Below, piece by piece: positions 46,559-58,182 of a stretch of DNA of 64,000 bases. Where the stretch lies: assembly GCA_032718475.1 (NCBI GenBank), contig JAUCBJ010000505.1:92006-156005 (forward strand), given 5' to 3'. Source of the stretch: Nemertoderma westbladi (lineage: Eukaryota > Xenacoelomorpha > Nemertodermatida > Nemertodermatidae). Both the position numbers and the translations under genes were made by a program. The stretch's first letter is position 1. Every line of letters begins with the position of its first letter. A model generated the notes under the pieces. The model saw only the letters and a list, made by a program, of their open reading frames with translations, searched no databases and was not told the DNA's origin.

Positions 46559-47106
46559 TGTTAGCTTATCCAATTCCGCTAACATGAACCCACAAAGTAA
46601 GCCGTTGAGCAATATTGGGAGCACGAGGTTGATTACCAATCAACCTCGTGTCACCCCAGTAAACGGGGACAATAGGCCCCAAAGGAGACACACACAATAA
46701 GGGTCAGGGGCCAAACCCCTAACAGAGAGAGAACAACAGGGGCAACGGGAAACACACCAGGGAAGGTGAAAGGGCGAGAAGTGGGATATTAGCCAATGGG
46801 GGGACAGCATCGACTAGGTACAGTAATATGGCCAATTGTGCAGTACATATATTACCTGTTGGTGCTTCCCTATTCAGTCAGTTTACTCAGTCAGATCAGT
46901 AGGGTGGAACGGTGACTTCTATCACCGTCCGCTACCGCCATCATACTTATCTACCGGTAACCGTGTCATACTATGCTATATATATCAACTATATTATACC
47001 CTATACATATAACCGAACACCAGAACTCTTTTTACCTTTCACACACGGCGGGGACGCGTAGATAGAAAACCCAACGGATAAACCGGGATCCGTAGATCCC
47101 GTCACA
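46559..47106 (+). repeat. 3' LTR of the gag-only element
   Basis: The LTR is 548 bp. It retains the hairpin (46622-46650) unchanged and shares TG and CA ends with the 5' LTR. It is followed by atgac. Confidence 0.93.
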
Positions 47107-49446
47107 ATGACCACCTTGGTGTGCCTTTTGGATAGCTTGAGACCAGAGTGATTGTGGCAATATGATCTGTTCACCCTTCAGAAGAAGGCCAGCATCTGAG
47201 AGAACAATTTGCTGAAAGACACCACGAAATGGCCTGAGTGAGTCATCTTTGTTGTCTAGAAATCCTTTCTGAAGGCACTTGATCAGACGACTTAGTAGGG
47301 GATCCTGTTTAGTTTCCTCAATGATATGGTCCATGGCTATTGACTCTGTGTAAGGGCTAAATTTAAGGAACCAGATGGTCTGTTCTAGGGACTGTGTTTC
47401 AGACTGCCACTCAGCTGGTAGTTGATGAAATGGAAGGGCATGCCTGGACAAATAATCAGCCGGGTTGGTCTTGCCTTGATGATGACGAACATGATAATGG
47501 AGATCTTGATGTATGAGCGTGATGTGGTCACACCTAACAGAACCATTTATCTTACTGCCAAATATGGTTACCAACGCTTTATGGTCAGTGAAAATTATAA
47601 CCTGAGGCCCCCCAGCAATGTAGTGACGGAAAGCAAAGTCTATAGCTAATGCTTCGAGATCCAATTGAGGGTATCGACGTTCTGTTGATGTTGTGGCTCT
47701 GCTGGCACAAGCTACCGCATGGACTTGAGTCTCACTTTGTCCTTGGCACAATATGGCTGAAAGACCAGAGCTATAGGCGTCAACATATATATAAGTTGGA
47801 AGATTTGAGTCATAGTAATGAAGAAGTATGTCTTCTCTGAATAGGTCCTTTAATGACAGAAACTCACGTTCACAATCTGCTGTCCAGCGGAAATGACAGT
47901 GTTTTTGAGTAAGTTGGCGTAGATGGGTTGTGTGTTCAGCAAGGTGTGGCAGAAATTCCGAATTGGATTGTATCATGCAGATAAAAGACATAACATCCTC
48001 CTTGGAGTGAGGGTGTGGGGCTTCCTGTAGGGCCTTAACCTTGGCAGGGTCAGGACGTAGACCCTTATCAGAAAGAATTAGTCCCCAGAATGGAATTTCA
48101 TTAAGCCGAAAATGACACTTACTGGAATTAAGTGTTAGGCCACAATGTTGGATCTGCTCTAACACTTGATGGAGTTCGATATCATGTTCCTCAAAGGAAG
48201 GGACCGCAATGATCAGGTCATCATGAATAATATGTACTGAAGGGATATGGGCAAAAAGAGGTCGCAGAGCATTATTCAATTCACCCGAAGCTGGTTTTGC
48301 ACCCATAGTGAGCCGGGTGTATCGAAAAAGTCGTTCACCATCAGTAAAGACTGCCAGGTAACGAGATTCTGGTTTGAGTTCCAGCTGATGGAAGGATGAC
48401 CGGAAATCAAGCTTGGAGAAAACCTGGGATCCAGAAAGCTGAACCTTGATATCTTCAGGCCTTGGAATAGGTAAATGAGTGTCACGAATGGCCTTGTTCA
48501 CATTTCGAAGATCAACAGTAATTCGGATCACACCATTGTCTTTTGGTGCAAGGACAAGATTTGATATCCAAGGTGCAGGTCCAGTATGTGGTTCAATAAT
48601 TCCTTCTTCTTCCATGGCCTTCAAGGCTTGATGAAGGCGCCCTTGAAGATGAAATGGTACAGGACGTGCTGGTTCCGCGACTGGTTGAACTGATGGGTCT
48701 ACATGAAGTTCAACTTGGTGGTTCTGTAGCTTACCAGTCCCATGAAATACTTTAGGGTAACAGGTGGTGAGTCGTTCGAGTAATTCATCTTTCTGGCCTT
48801 TATCAGTGGCTAGGTCACATCGATTGACATCAGCTTCCATATTTACATGACGTTTACAGAATGTGATTATTCCAAGAGCTTCAGAAGCTGGTCCACTAAT
48901 GAGTGTTTCCACGTTGCGGTCTACAATATAGATCCTGATGTTAGCAATTGTGTTTTGGAATCTGATGGCCCCAGTATAGTACCCTATACAGGGAACCGGT
49001 TTGGAACCATATGGTTTAATCCGCATTTTTGTGCTTAGCAATGGAAGTTTGAGTTTATCAGCCAGAGCTCGAGACATTACACTTATGTCAGCACCAGTGT
49101 CAGCAAAGGCAGTGACAATAGCCTCCTTTACAATGATTGGGACTTGGTACCGGGAGGTGGTTGATTTTAACTTCCGATCTTTGTAGTGCTGGGGCTGTGC
49201 GCGGCGAATATGTTGGATATATCGGCATGATGCCCCCCGGCGAGGCTGCTTTGTCACAGTTTCCGAGGGTGGGGGTTGCTCATCTGAAGAGGATGATGAC
49301 TCCTGGGTGAATTCAGGAGTATGATCCTCATATACATAGTGTTCGGATTCACTGTTGGATGAGTCATCCCGGAGAACCCGCCTGGCATAATCACTGCGAC
49401 CTGATCGCCTGGGCCTATATGCATTGCATGCTGGGGTGCCTTTCAT
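47107..49446 (-). pseudogene. Gypsy pol (protease, RT, RNase H, integrase start), interrupted
   Basis: The minus-strand frame encodes, in order: remnants of a second zinc knuckle, an aspartic protease (VTAFADTGADISV), a reverse transcriptase (VDLRNVNKAI, LDFRSSFHQLEL, active site IHDDLII), RNase H (YIYVDAYSSGLSAIL, then DHKALV) and the start of the integrase zinc domain (KAHQGGH). The LTR element then interrupts it at 47107. It overlaps gag by the four bases ATGA (49443-49446), so pol is probably reached by frameshift or reinitiation. Apart from the insertion the frame is open, so the gypsy was fairly young when hit. Confidence 0.9.
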
Positions 49447-50138
49447 ATGTCCATATGCTTCTTCAGTTGGGTTTTACGTGAGTAACGACATGGTTTGCTA
49501 ACCCGATGGACATCAGAAATGGGTGCTGATGGCCCAGCCAATTTCTGTGCACCAATAGATGCAGCATCCAGCCGCCTGCCATTGGTTATAAGATCATTCA
49601 GATTCCATTGCTCTTTTAGAGCAGTTTTTCGTATTTCTAGATTACGAGTGCCAACAATAACTTGGTCACGTATAAGTCGTTCACGAACTGTACATGTAGG
49701 CCCACATGAGAATTCACAGTGGTGAGATTCTTGCTTGATGCGGTTTATAAAGCAGTCAAACGTTTCATTCTCCTGTTGGATGAGGTTATGAAATTCATAG
49801 TGGGAGAGTGTTACATTTTTATTTGGCTTGTACCGATCTTTGAGGAGTCTGACCATATCTGTAAATGGAATCACATCATGTTCTGCTTCCAGAACAGTCT
49901 CCTCGAAGTCTCGTTGCAGGTTACGACTTGCAAATCGTCCTAGGAACTGTCGCCGTTTGTTTGTATTGTGCCAAGCCGCGGTATCGGCTGTACCTTCAGG
50001 TGGGTCGCGTGTGATGGAGAAGTATTCATACTCAAATGCGGAGACAAACTCACAGAATGCTGTGTATGTATCAGAGGGATGATCAGCTGGATCGAACTTG
50101 GAAATACCTGGTATTCTGGACATCGCCATTGACAGCAC
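49443..50138 (-). CDS. Gypsy gag
   Basis: This 231-residue Gag-type protein has a helical capsid region: FAYEY-type start, RFASRNLQRDFEETV, LLKDRYKPNKNV, FDCFINRIKQ, RERLIRDQVIVGT. These motifs are usual in Ty3/gypsy Gag of animals. The C-terminal zinc knuckle is degraded (one Cys-x2-Ser pair) and runs into the pol frame. The first Met is at 50138; Met 4 or Met 6 are possible. It would form the particle shell. Confidence 0.8.
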   Translation of the reverse strand: MLSMAMSRIPGISKFDPADHPSDTYTAFCEFVSAFEYEYFSITRDPPEGTADTAAWHNTNKRRQFLGRFASRNLQRDFEETVLEAEHDVIPFTDMVRLLKDRYKPNKNVTLSHYEFHNLIQQENETFDCFINRIKQESHHCEFSCGPTCTVRERLIRDQVIVGTRNLEIRKTALKEQWNLNDLITNGRRLDAASIGAQKLAGPSAPISDVHRVSKPCRYSRKTQLKKHMDI

Positions 50139-50139
50139 A

Positions 50140-50210
50140 GAATTGAACAGAAACAGGAAGAGTTATAAAATTAATGTATATCGGTAATCCGTATAATCCT
50201 CGTCGCCAGT
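50140..50210 (-). promoter_or_regulatory. Gypsy leader and putative primer-binding site
   Basis: On the minus strand tggcgacgagg (50198-50208 on plus) directly follows what would be an LTR end in CA (50210-50211). TGG start and position suit a tRNA primer-binding site, but the tRNA was not identified. Confidence 0.5.
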
Positions 50211-51600
50211 GAAATATCCCGTTTTGCGATAAAGAAACTGTTACACTGCAGTTATAATATATTATATTACCACAGTTTAAGTTTACCAGTTTATGGGTTT
50301 ATATAAACGACTCACCAAACATAGGCTACACGGTAGCTACACAGTAGGCCTACTGTATATCAATATAATAGGCCTAATACACTATCGAGTACCGGTACCA
50401 TGAATGTTTTGTTGCAGACAGTTTGATTCCGGATACTTCAGCAGGTAATACCCGAGACGCGTTACCCGGTATTTCCCGCTACCAGTATAGGCCTACTGCC
50501 TACTGGCGACCTGGTACCGGTATAGGCCTACCTGCGTACTTGTACCCGGTACTGAACGTGAATTAAACTTCTCGAAAAGTGGCCTATAACGACCGCTGGT
50601 TAATGTTTAATGTTTAATGTTTAATAGTTTGGGTATAAGAAAGCTAATGCTTATGGAACCCGTACACACCAAAAGAAAGTCCAACTGAAAGTAATTATAA
50701 CAGTACCGGTAAGTAATTAAGTATTGCGACCAATACCGACCATGTTTACGAAACAATGACAAAAACATATATAAAACAATTGAAACATAAAAGGACGCAG
50801 TTAAATTAAAATAGTGTTCTTATAAAAATGGTTACTAATAAAATGTCTTGCTTGCTAAAGGGTTGAAGTGACGTCTATAAAATCACGAGTATACACAGCA
50901 AATTACATAACAGTCGATAAAGTCAGATACATACACTAAAAATTACAAATATACATTAGAATTACTAAACAAATTCAATAAAATGACAGTCTATATAGTA
51001 TCACGAGTATACACAGAAAGTTACATATCAGTCGATAAAATCGGATACAAGTATATCGGTTAGGGCTAATATCGATAGTTTAAGGGTTAAAATAAAATAT
51101 AAAATTAATTTAAAATATCAGATAATCCATAGCTATAAAAACAGTACGGTATGTAAAATAGATCAAGACATTTGAACACTTAAATTTACATGGATTAGCT
51201 AACACTACACGATGAGAAAATAAGTGCACAGTTTAAGCTTTAAGGGTTAAAATAAAATATAAAATAAAATTAAAATATTCGGTAAAATCGTTGTATAGAA
51301 ACAGTTTGGTATGTAGAACTGATGGATTTAATTAAAATAAGATATTGCATATGAATTGGATTATTTAAGAAATAACAGTTGCACCATTTGGGTCTATTTA
51401 AAAATACGAACGATTGGTAAGAGATTATACTGTAAGTTACATAAAAATAAGTAGATCAAGTGAAAAATAAGTAGATAAGTAAAATAAGATAAAATGCGAT
51501 AAAAATAAATATTGATGTGCGACTATAAAAAGAAAACAATTAAATATAACTAATGTGAGTTTGTGGAGAGGGGGGGGGGGGGTCATTGACTCTAAGTCTC
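50211..51600. other. Probable gypsy LTR and AT-rich DNA
   Basis: The right end of the presumed LTR could not be found because the partner LTR is lost. From about 50590 the sequence is AT-rich, with tgtttaa repeats and two similar passages (51040-51120 and 51235-51300) containing agggttaaaataaaatataaaat. A G tract lies at 51571-51582. No gene seen. Confidence 0.4.
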
Positions 51601-51601
51601 G

Positions 51602-53650
51602 TTATTCGGACCACCAGGAGGGGGTAAATTTGAGCGGTAAGTTTTTGTAGTGGTTATTGAGTCTCGATTTGAATGCGTTAAGTGAGGGGGCGGTTACTAC
51701 AGATTCGGATAAGGCGTTCCAGGGGTCAATGACACGGAAATGGAATGTTGCATTGCGTTGGAGGAGACGTGCGCGCGGTTTGTTTAGTTTAAGCGAATGG
51801 CCACGGAGGTTAGTTTCTGCGAGTGTGAGCATGTTTCTGAAGTCGACCGATTCCATTCCACTCAGGTAACGGTAAATTTGCACGAGGTCTGCGCGATGCC
51901 GTCTGTATTCCAGTGTAGGTAGTCCCAATTCGCGTAGTCTCGTAGGATAAGGCTTATCTCGCAAATCCTTTACTAGTCTTGTTGCACGTCGTTGCACAGA
52001 TTCGATTAGTCTAATGTCACATATATTGTGTGGAGACCATACTGTGGACGCATATTCTAGAACTGGACGGACCAAAGATTTAAAGAGTGCAATAAAGATG
52101 TCTGAGTCTAGATGGTTAAATGATCTGTATATTAGCCCCAAAGTTCGGTTCGCTTTCTTTGTTATATTTGATATATGTCGGCTGAATGACAAATTGTTTT
52201 GGAATGTAACGCCTAGGTCTTTCTCGGAATCTGTAGTTTTTAGCGGCTTCCCGCCAAGAGTGTATGGTAAGCAGGGGTTATTATTGCCAACGTGCATGAT
52301 TTTACATTTGTCGTGGTTGAATAACAGTTGCCAGGTGATGCTCCATGTGTGAAGAATATCGAGATCAGTCTGAAGGGGTCCGATGGAAAGTGTAGGGTCA
52401 GGAGTAAAAATACAGCTATCCTTGGTGTCGTCTGCGAATAGGAAAATGAGAAATTGCACCAGACTTGGTATATCATTTACAAATCCAAGGAAATACAAAA
52501 CGGCACCCACACTTCCTTGTGGCACTCCACTTCGCACTGGCAGCCAATCAGAATGTTCGCCCTGTACCACAACTCGTTGGTACCGATCACTTAGGAAATT
52601 CTCAATCCAACCCAATAGGTTTCCAGCTATTCCAAGAGTCTCTAGTTTGTGCAGCAAGCGTCGATGTGGAACACAGTCAAATGCCTTGCTGAAGTCCATG
52701 TATGCGATATCTATACATTGTCTTTGGTCTAGTGCTTGTGACCACGCATAGATAACATCCAAAAGTTGAAGGGTACACGATTTACCGTGCTGGAATCCGT
52801 ACTGTTGGTGGACAATTAAAACATTTTCTTTAAGGTGAATCCACATGTTATCGACCACAATTCTTTCCATCAGCTTGGCGACAACAGAAGTGAGACTTAT
52901 CCGTCTGTAATTTTCAGAGGCATTCTTTTTTCCACTTTTAAATATTGGTGTAATATTGGCTAACTTCCATTGCTGCGGTACCGTTGCTGTATCCATTGAC
53001 TTCTGAAAAATATGTTTCAAGGGTAAACATATTTCAGAAGAGAGTTCTTTCAGCACAGCTGGGTAGACCTCGTCGGGACCAGGTGCGCCTGATCCGTTCA
53101 TCTTCGTAATAGCCACAGAGGTGTCTGATTCCTGGAAGTCAACCGTTGTGATAGGTTGGTGGAATGGTAGAGGGTGTTGGACGTGGGGGATATTTGTCAA
53201 ATCTTCAACGGTAGAGACTGATGAATAGTGTTTGTTTAGTGTGTTGGCCTTTTCCTTGTTGTCAGTTACTAGCTTACCAGAAGGGTCCATTAGGTCGTAA
53301 ACTGCAGGTTTTACTTTTCGTTTTGATTGGATATACTTCCAAAATTCTTTAGGTTTTGTTGCTGCACACTTAGCTACACTTTTTTCAAATTCGTATTGGG
53401 TGTTTCTAGTCATAAGGCTACATTGGTTACGGGAAGTTTTATACACATTTTAGTTAGAGGTAGACGGATTTCTTTTATAGCTATCCCATAGTTTTCTTTT
53501 CCTTTTGATAGTGATTGATAATTCTTTAGTCCACCATTTTGGCCGTTTTTTCTGACTATGTTTGTTGTTTGTTAGTGGTATGTGCTTTTCACACGATTTT
53601 CTAAGTGGTTGGTGAAAAGAAATCCATGCTGCATCTGTATCCATTGGTTG
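51602..53650 (-). mobile_element. 5'-truncated LINE (jockey/CR1-like), one nonsense codon
   Basis: The minus-strand frame 53446-51602 encodes a 614-residue ORF2 C-terminal part: the linker (KYIQSKRKVKPAV), RT (GAPGPDEVYPAVLKE, QYGFQHGKSCTLQ, AYMDFSKAFDCVPH, LFADDTKDS) and the C-terminal domain (RPVLEYASTVWSP). The usual Q-G-S-V-L-G-P motif is altered to QGSVGAVLYF. A stop at 53450-53452 separates it from the preceding 64 codons. No endonuclease is present, and the 5' end is near 53650. It is unlikely to be active. Confidence 0.88.
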
Positions 53651-53659
53651 TAGTGTACT

Positions 53660-54152
53660 ATGCCAGTTAAGTTATAGTTAAAGTTATACACACATGCCAA
53701 GCCCCAGCGCAATCCCTCCACCCGTTGCCCGTTTTGGAGGAGTTCGAGCATAGAGAGTGGAGAGAGAGAGAGAGAGAGAATTTGATTTTTATAGGTATAG
53801 ATGATTAATAAAAGAGTGCATTATTATTATTATTTATCTGAAAAACAAATAACATTGGAGGTGTCTCATTGGCTCTTTCTGGTTTCAGGCTGCCAGGGGC
53901 ACCGAATTTTTAACAACTGCAGTACCGGTATTAAATATTACTGCCTGACTGCAGTACTGTCAACTGTTATTTATTGTACCGGTTCACCAGTAGGCTATTG
54001 CAGTATTGGTCAGTTGGTGTACTGTACAGGTGTATAAACACAACCTGACAAGGACAACAGCTTCAATTAGATGTGGTCTCAGACCACAGACTGACCAGCT
54101 GACAGACTCGTTGGCTGCAGTACCGGTACTGTAATAACTACCCTGGATACAT
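53660..54152. other. Intergenic DNA with GA repeat
   Basis: A (GA)n run lies at about 53759-53780 and a TAT/ATT run near 53822-53835. Nothing else is supported. Confidence 0.5.
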
Positions 54153-54726
54153 GACCGAACGTAATCAGGATCGAATGTAACATAGTTATTTCGTATCGAA
54201 CGTAACCTCAATTATGTTACATTGGATCCTATAACTATTTTACATTCGATCTACAAATTACTAAGCTCGAATGTAACATTGCCATTTACAGATTTAAAGG
54301 AGCAGGTTACAGAGGCGTGTTGGGGGAACCAAAACAATAAACGAAAGTTAACAGATGTTACAAGATTATGCAGGTTACTTTTATTTAAATGCTGAAAGGA
54401 GCAGGTTACAGAGGCGTGTTGGGGCATGGGGGAACCAAAACAATAAACGAAAGTTAACACATGTTACAAGATTGCAGGTCACTTAATTGGGTCTTTGTTT
54501 TGTACTCACCAACACCAAACTGTTTCTTCCTGTAAATAAACGAAGCATTTTATCGGTTAATTCCTGAAATCAAAACACAACTGAAATAAATGTATGTTAC
54601 ATTCGAGCTTAGTAATTTGTAGATCGAATGTAACATAGTTATAGGATCCAATGTAACATAGGCCTAATTGAGGTTACGTTCAATTCGTAAAAACTATGTT
54701 ACATTCGATCCTGATTACGTTCGGTC
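54153..54726. mobile_element. Foldback MITE with ~130-bp inverted arms
   Basis: Left arm 54153-54279 and right arm 54594-54726 are inverted copies with high identity. Both begin gaccgaacgtaatcagg on the outside and contain repeated gaatgtaacat motifs. Between the arms are two tandem 100-bp segments, each with one AATAAA cassette (54296-54352 and 54395-54455). No target duplication was recognised. No protein is encoded. Confidence 0.75.
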
Positions 54727-54745
54727 TGTCACCCTAACTACCGGT

Positions 54746-54900
54746 CCTACTAATTACCCAACTTTACCCAAATCTACCCAACTTTACCCAAACTTACCCA
54801 ACTTTACCCCACTTTACCCAACTTTTTACCCAACTTTACCCCACTTTACCCAATACCACCCAACTTTACCAAACTTTACCCAATCGAATACCCAACTACC
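54746..54900. repeat. Decamer repeat acccaacttt
   Basis: About 12-15 degenerate copies of a 10-bp unit (acccaacttt or acccaaactt). It follows ggtcctactaattac, a near copy of the start of the inverted-duplication arms at 55911. Confidence 0.8.
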
Positions 54901-54918
54901 TATCTGCCGACCAGTGAT

Positions 54919-55654
54919 CCATTCTGCTAAGTAGGGCATGTACGCCGAACGCGTTCGGCGCACAATTTTTTCCAGAATTTGGAGCAGGCGCAGAAAATTG
55001 AGAGCGCAGCGCCACGCAGCGCCGCGCAGAGAAAATTTAGAGCGCGGCGCGACAGGCGCAGCCGCAGGCGCAGAAAATTGATAGCACGGCTCAGACTTGC
55101 ACTACAGCACTAAGTCAGTACCGGTAAGTAGACCTACCCCTGGCAGTCTGCCGACTACCGGTAACAGGGTAGGCCTAATGACAATACAGATAAGACTGTA
55201 AGAAATACTGAAATAATAAGCCTCCTACTTGCTACTTGGTGTGCTTTAGGCCAGTACAGCAGTAGGCAGGCAGGTACGTGGTAGGAGATTTCGCGCAGTA
55301 TTTCTGCTGTGTGCGCCAATGCTGCAATGTGTAATGTCAATGCTGTAATGTCAATAATATAATAAAGCGTCCTACTTGGTGTGCTTAGGGCTTGCTTAGG
55401 CTGTTAGGCCAGTAGAGTAGGCAGGCGGGTAGGTAGGTGGTACGATACAGTACCGGTACTACAGAGGTAGGAGATTTCGCGCAGTATTTCTGCTGTGCGC
55501 GCCAATCTCGCGCAGAATTTCTGCTGCGCGCGCCAATCTCGCGCAGTTTTTCTGCTGCGCACGCGGATTTTGCACTGTTTTCGACTGCGCAGGCGCACAT
55601 TTTTTTCTGCGCCGCGTCGCGTTCGGCGCACAAAAAAGTCACTTAGCATACGGG
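54919..55654. mobile_element. GC-rich TIR element with 8-bp duplication
   Basis: Flanks carry ccagtgat at 54911-54918 and 55655-55662. The ends share tgctaagt in inverted orientation, and just inside each is tgcgccgaacgcg in inverted orientation. Subterminal regions are dense in gcgcag and its complement (54970-55085 and 55480-55620). An 8-bp duplication suggests a hAT-like origin. No transposase is visible. Confidence 0.55.
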
Positions 55655-55662
55655 CCAGTGAT

Positions 55663-55910
55663 GCAATACAGTACAGCAGAAGGCTTACTTACTTACTACA
55701 GTACCGGACCAGTAGGCCTACTGTCTGACATTCTGACATTAGCATTCCAGCAGTCTGTCTGGTAGTTTAATACTGCAGTCTGGCAGTACTGTCAGACTGT
55801 ACAGCTGTAATACAGTAGGTCATAGTAGGAATGGTTTGTATCAGTGTAGGCCTATGCAGCTATGGCTTCATGTTTATAGCTGTATAGTCATACTCCAGTC
55901 AGCCAGTACG
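55663..55910. other. Short intergenic stretch
   Basis: Rich in cagtctgac-type repeats; nothing recognised. Confidence 0.4.
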
Positions 55911-57332
55911 GGTCCTACGAATTACCGCAAAAGACCGCAAAAGACCAAAAAAGACCGCAAAAGACCGCAAAAGACCGCAAAAGACCACAAAAGACCGCAA
56001 AAAACCACAAAAGACCGCAAAAAACCACAAAAGACCGCAAAAAACCACAAAAGACCGCAAAAGACTGCAAAAGACCACAAAAGAACAGAGAAGGCATGGA
56101 TATACTGCAAGACGAATTACCGTAAAAGACCGCAAAAGACCACAAAAGACCGCAAAAGTCAGCAAAAGACCGCAAAAGACAGCAAAAGACTGCAAAAGAC
56201 CACAAAAGAGCACCAAGAAGTGAAAATTTAGTATTAGCGAGTGTCAGGCGCAGTCAGGCAGTCAGGTCAATGTATAGAAGTTTTGTAGACCTACATTATG
56301 AATCAGACTGTCTGATCTGAAATTATTATACAGTACATTGTCATAATGTATTAATTAGATTTTGATACAGTTCAACAATTATTTCACAACTTATTATTGT
56401 TTTAGGTTTGCTGGATGGAAATGTGGGAAGGTGGATGGGAATGTGAATGTGGGAATCAATAAACGCTGTTGTTACCTACCAATTTAAGGAAAGGAGCAGG
56501 TTACAGCGGCAGAATTCTAACCAAAACAATAAACTATGTTGTTAACGGCACCAACCACAGTACAAATTGAGGGAAAGTAGCAGAGGATCGGACAGCCACA
56601 GCACAATGATCGATGAACAAAACAAGCCCAAAACAAACAAGCCAATAAAAACAAAGAAGACAATGAGAGAGAAGGCAAAAAACAAAATATTGTAGTTAAA
56701 AAGTACTGTAAAAGTTTGGTATGGTATGGTCAATGGTCATTATGTGATTACGGGTCTGCCTAAACACCCAACTACACCCAACTTCAACCCAACTGCATCC
56801 AACTTACACCAAACTATACTGTATGGCACCCAACTTCCACAAATTATAATATGTACAGTAACAAACTCTGAACTTCTATGAGGAATTGCTGAGATATGAG
56901 CTTTTTAAAAGCTTCATGTACTGTATTTTGCACCCACTGCTGAGCAATTTATGAAAATACTGTAACAAACTAACGTTTATATTTATTGCAGGTTGGTTCT
57001 AGAATAATTGATAAATTTAACAATAAATATACAAAGGAGAGATAGAGACTATTGGCGAACGATCCAGATACCTACAGATGTCGACATATAACACGCACCG
57101 AAACTCCAAACTAATGAAGCTACAGTACAAACTAAACTGGCGCTGTGTTAATGTAAAAGGTATTGATACACAGGAGGGTCACAGCCTTAACGACGAAATC
57201 GCATTGGAAGCTTCTGTTATGGGAATGGCAATGCTATAATTCGTTCAAAATTAATAGACATAATATTCAATATTATACAGTATGTTTAATGCAATTATAA
57301 TTATGTAATTATCCTTTATGTATCATGATACA
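55911..57332 (+). repeat. Left arm of a 1.4-kb inverted duplication
   Basis: This arm is an inverted copy of 60316-61802. From the outside it begins ggtcctacgaattacc, then two blocks of a decamer (accgcaaaag, 55925-56215). It continues with an AATAAA cassette (56485-56535), an acccaact-rich segment (56760-56820) and a decayed version of the exon-like frame (56997-57240). The acceptor tttattgcag is preserved here, but the open frame is broken and the donor changed to gttatggg. Confidence 0.9.
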
Positions 57333-58182
57333 GTAACGCTTTTAAATAACGTCCTATTGGTCCTTAGGTCCTATTAGGCTCCTAATAGGATCATATTAGG
57401 CTCCTAATAGGATCCTATTAGGTTCATAATAGGAATAAAATAACCTTTAGGAAATCACTTGGAATTTGCCTAATGCAAGTCTACCTAGAGCGGCTAAATA
57501 TCAAAGCTTAGAAATGCCTGTCAATCAACCTCCCGGGATAGCTGAAAGTAGTAAAGAGAGCCGCTTTATCTAGTGGTTGAGTTGTATTTCCCTTCCCCTG
57601 ACTTATCTTATAACAACAATACTCCCCATAGGCATAGGCTAATGTTAAATATGCGAAGAACACACTGGCTTTAACACAACATCTGGACACATTAACATAC
57701 ATGACACATGATAAATTCATTATTCGAATGTTATACAAATTTAGTACTGTACTTTGTATTTTCTTACCTTTAATACTGTATCAGGGAACCCAGTACAGGG
57801 TTAACTTAAGACCCAAGAAGTCCAATATACAGCGACATACAGTATATGTAAACTAAGATATGTACAACCCATACAGGGAAACACAAAGTGCTTGAATATT
57901 TGAATTTATAGTGCCTGAATTTATGTATCTATAATTAAAAAAAAATAATTGTTTTTAGGCCAATGTGAACTTTCCCAGAGTGCCCAGGAAAGTCGAAATA
58001 AAATAGGTCAACCTTTGTTTAAAGAGGTGGGTAGGTGGCTCGGTCGGTGGGATGGTAGGAAGGTGGATGGGAAGATGGGAATGTAGGAAGGTAGATGGTA
58101 ATGTGGGAATGTAGGAAGATGGGAATGTAGGGATAGATCGGAATGTGGGAAGATGGGAATGACGTTATTTTTACCTACCAAT
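57333..58182. other. Spacer of the inverted duplication, left part
   Basis: A cluster of cctaatagga palindromes lies at 57364-57430, including a perfect 20-bp palindrome at 57403-57422. Gatgggaatgtagg repeats run from about 58040 to 58160. No gene was seen. Confidence 0.6.

Larger units (their letters stand above)
40461..47106 (+). mobile_element. Non-autonomous, gag-only LTR retrotransposon (6.6 kb)
   Basis: This is a complete LTR element. LTRs lie at 40461-41011 and 46559-47106 (TG...CA), and a five-base target duplication atgac flanks them (40456-40460 and 47107-47111). A polypurine tract GGGGGGGAG ends at 46558. The interior encodes a large gag-like protein and a CCHC knuckle in a second frame, followed by 1.6 kb of hairpin-rich tandem repeats. 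No protease, reverse transcriptase, RNase H or integrase is visible in any frame, so it must depend on proteins from another element. LTRs differ by roughly ten small changes. No standard primer-binding site was recognised after the 5' LTR. It interrupts a gypsy integrase. Confidence 0.88.

Noticed and set aside
55899-56231. Repetitive proteins encoded by the accgcaaaag decamers (also 61518-61871)
   Set aside because: A 10-bp repeat without stops gives open frames by arithmetic, and both copies are part of the inverted duplication.
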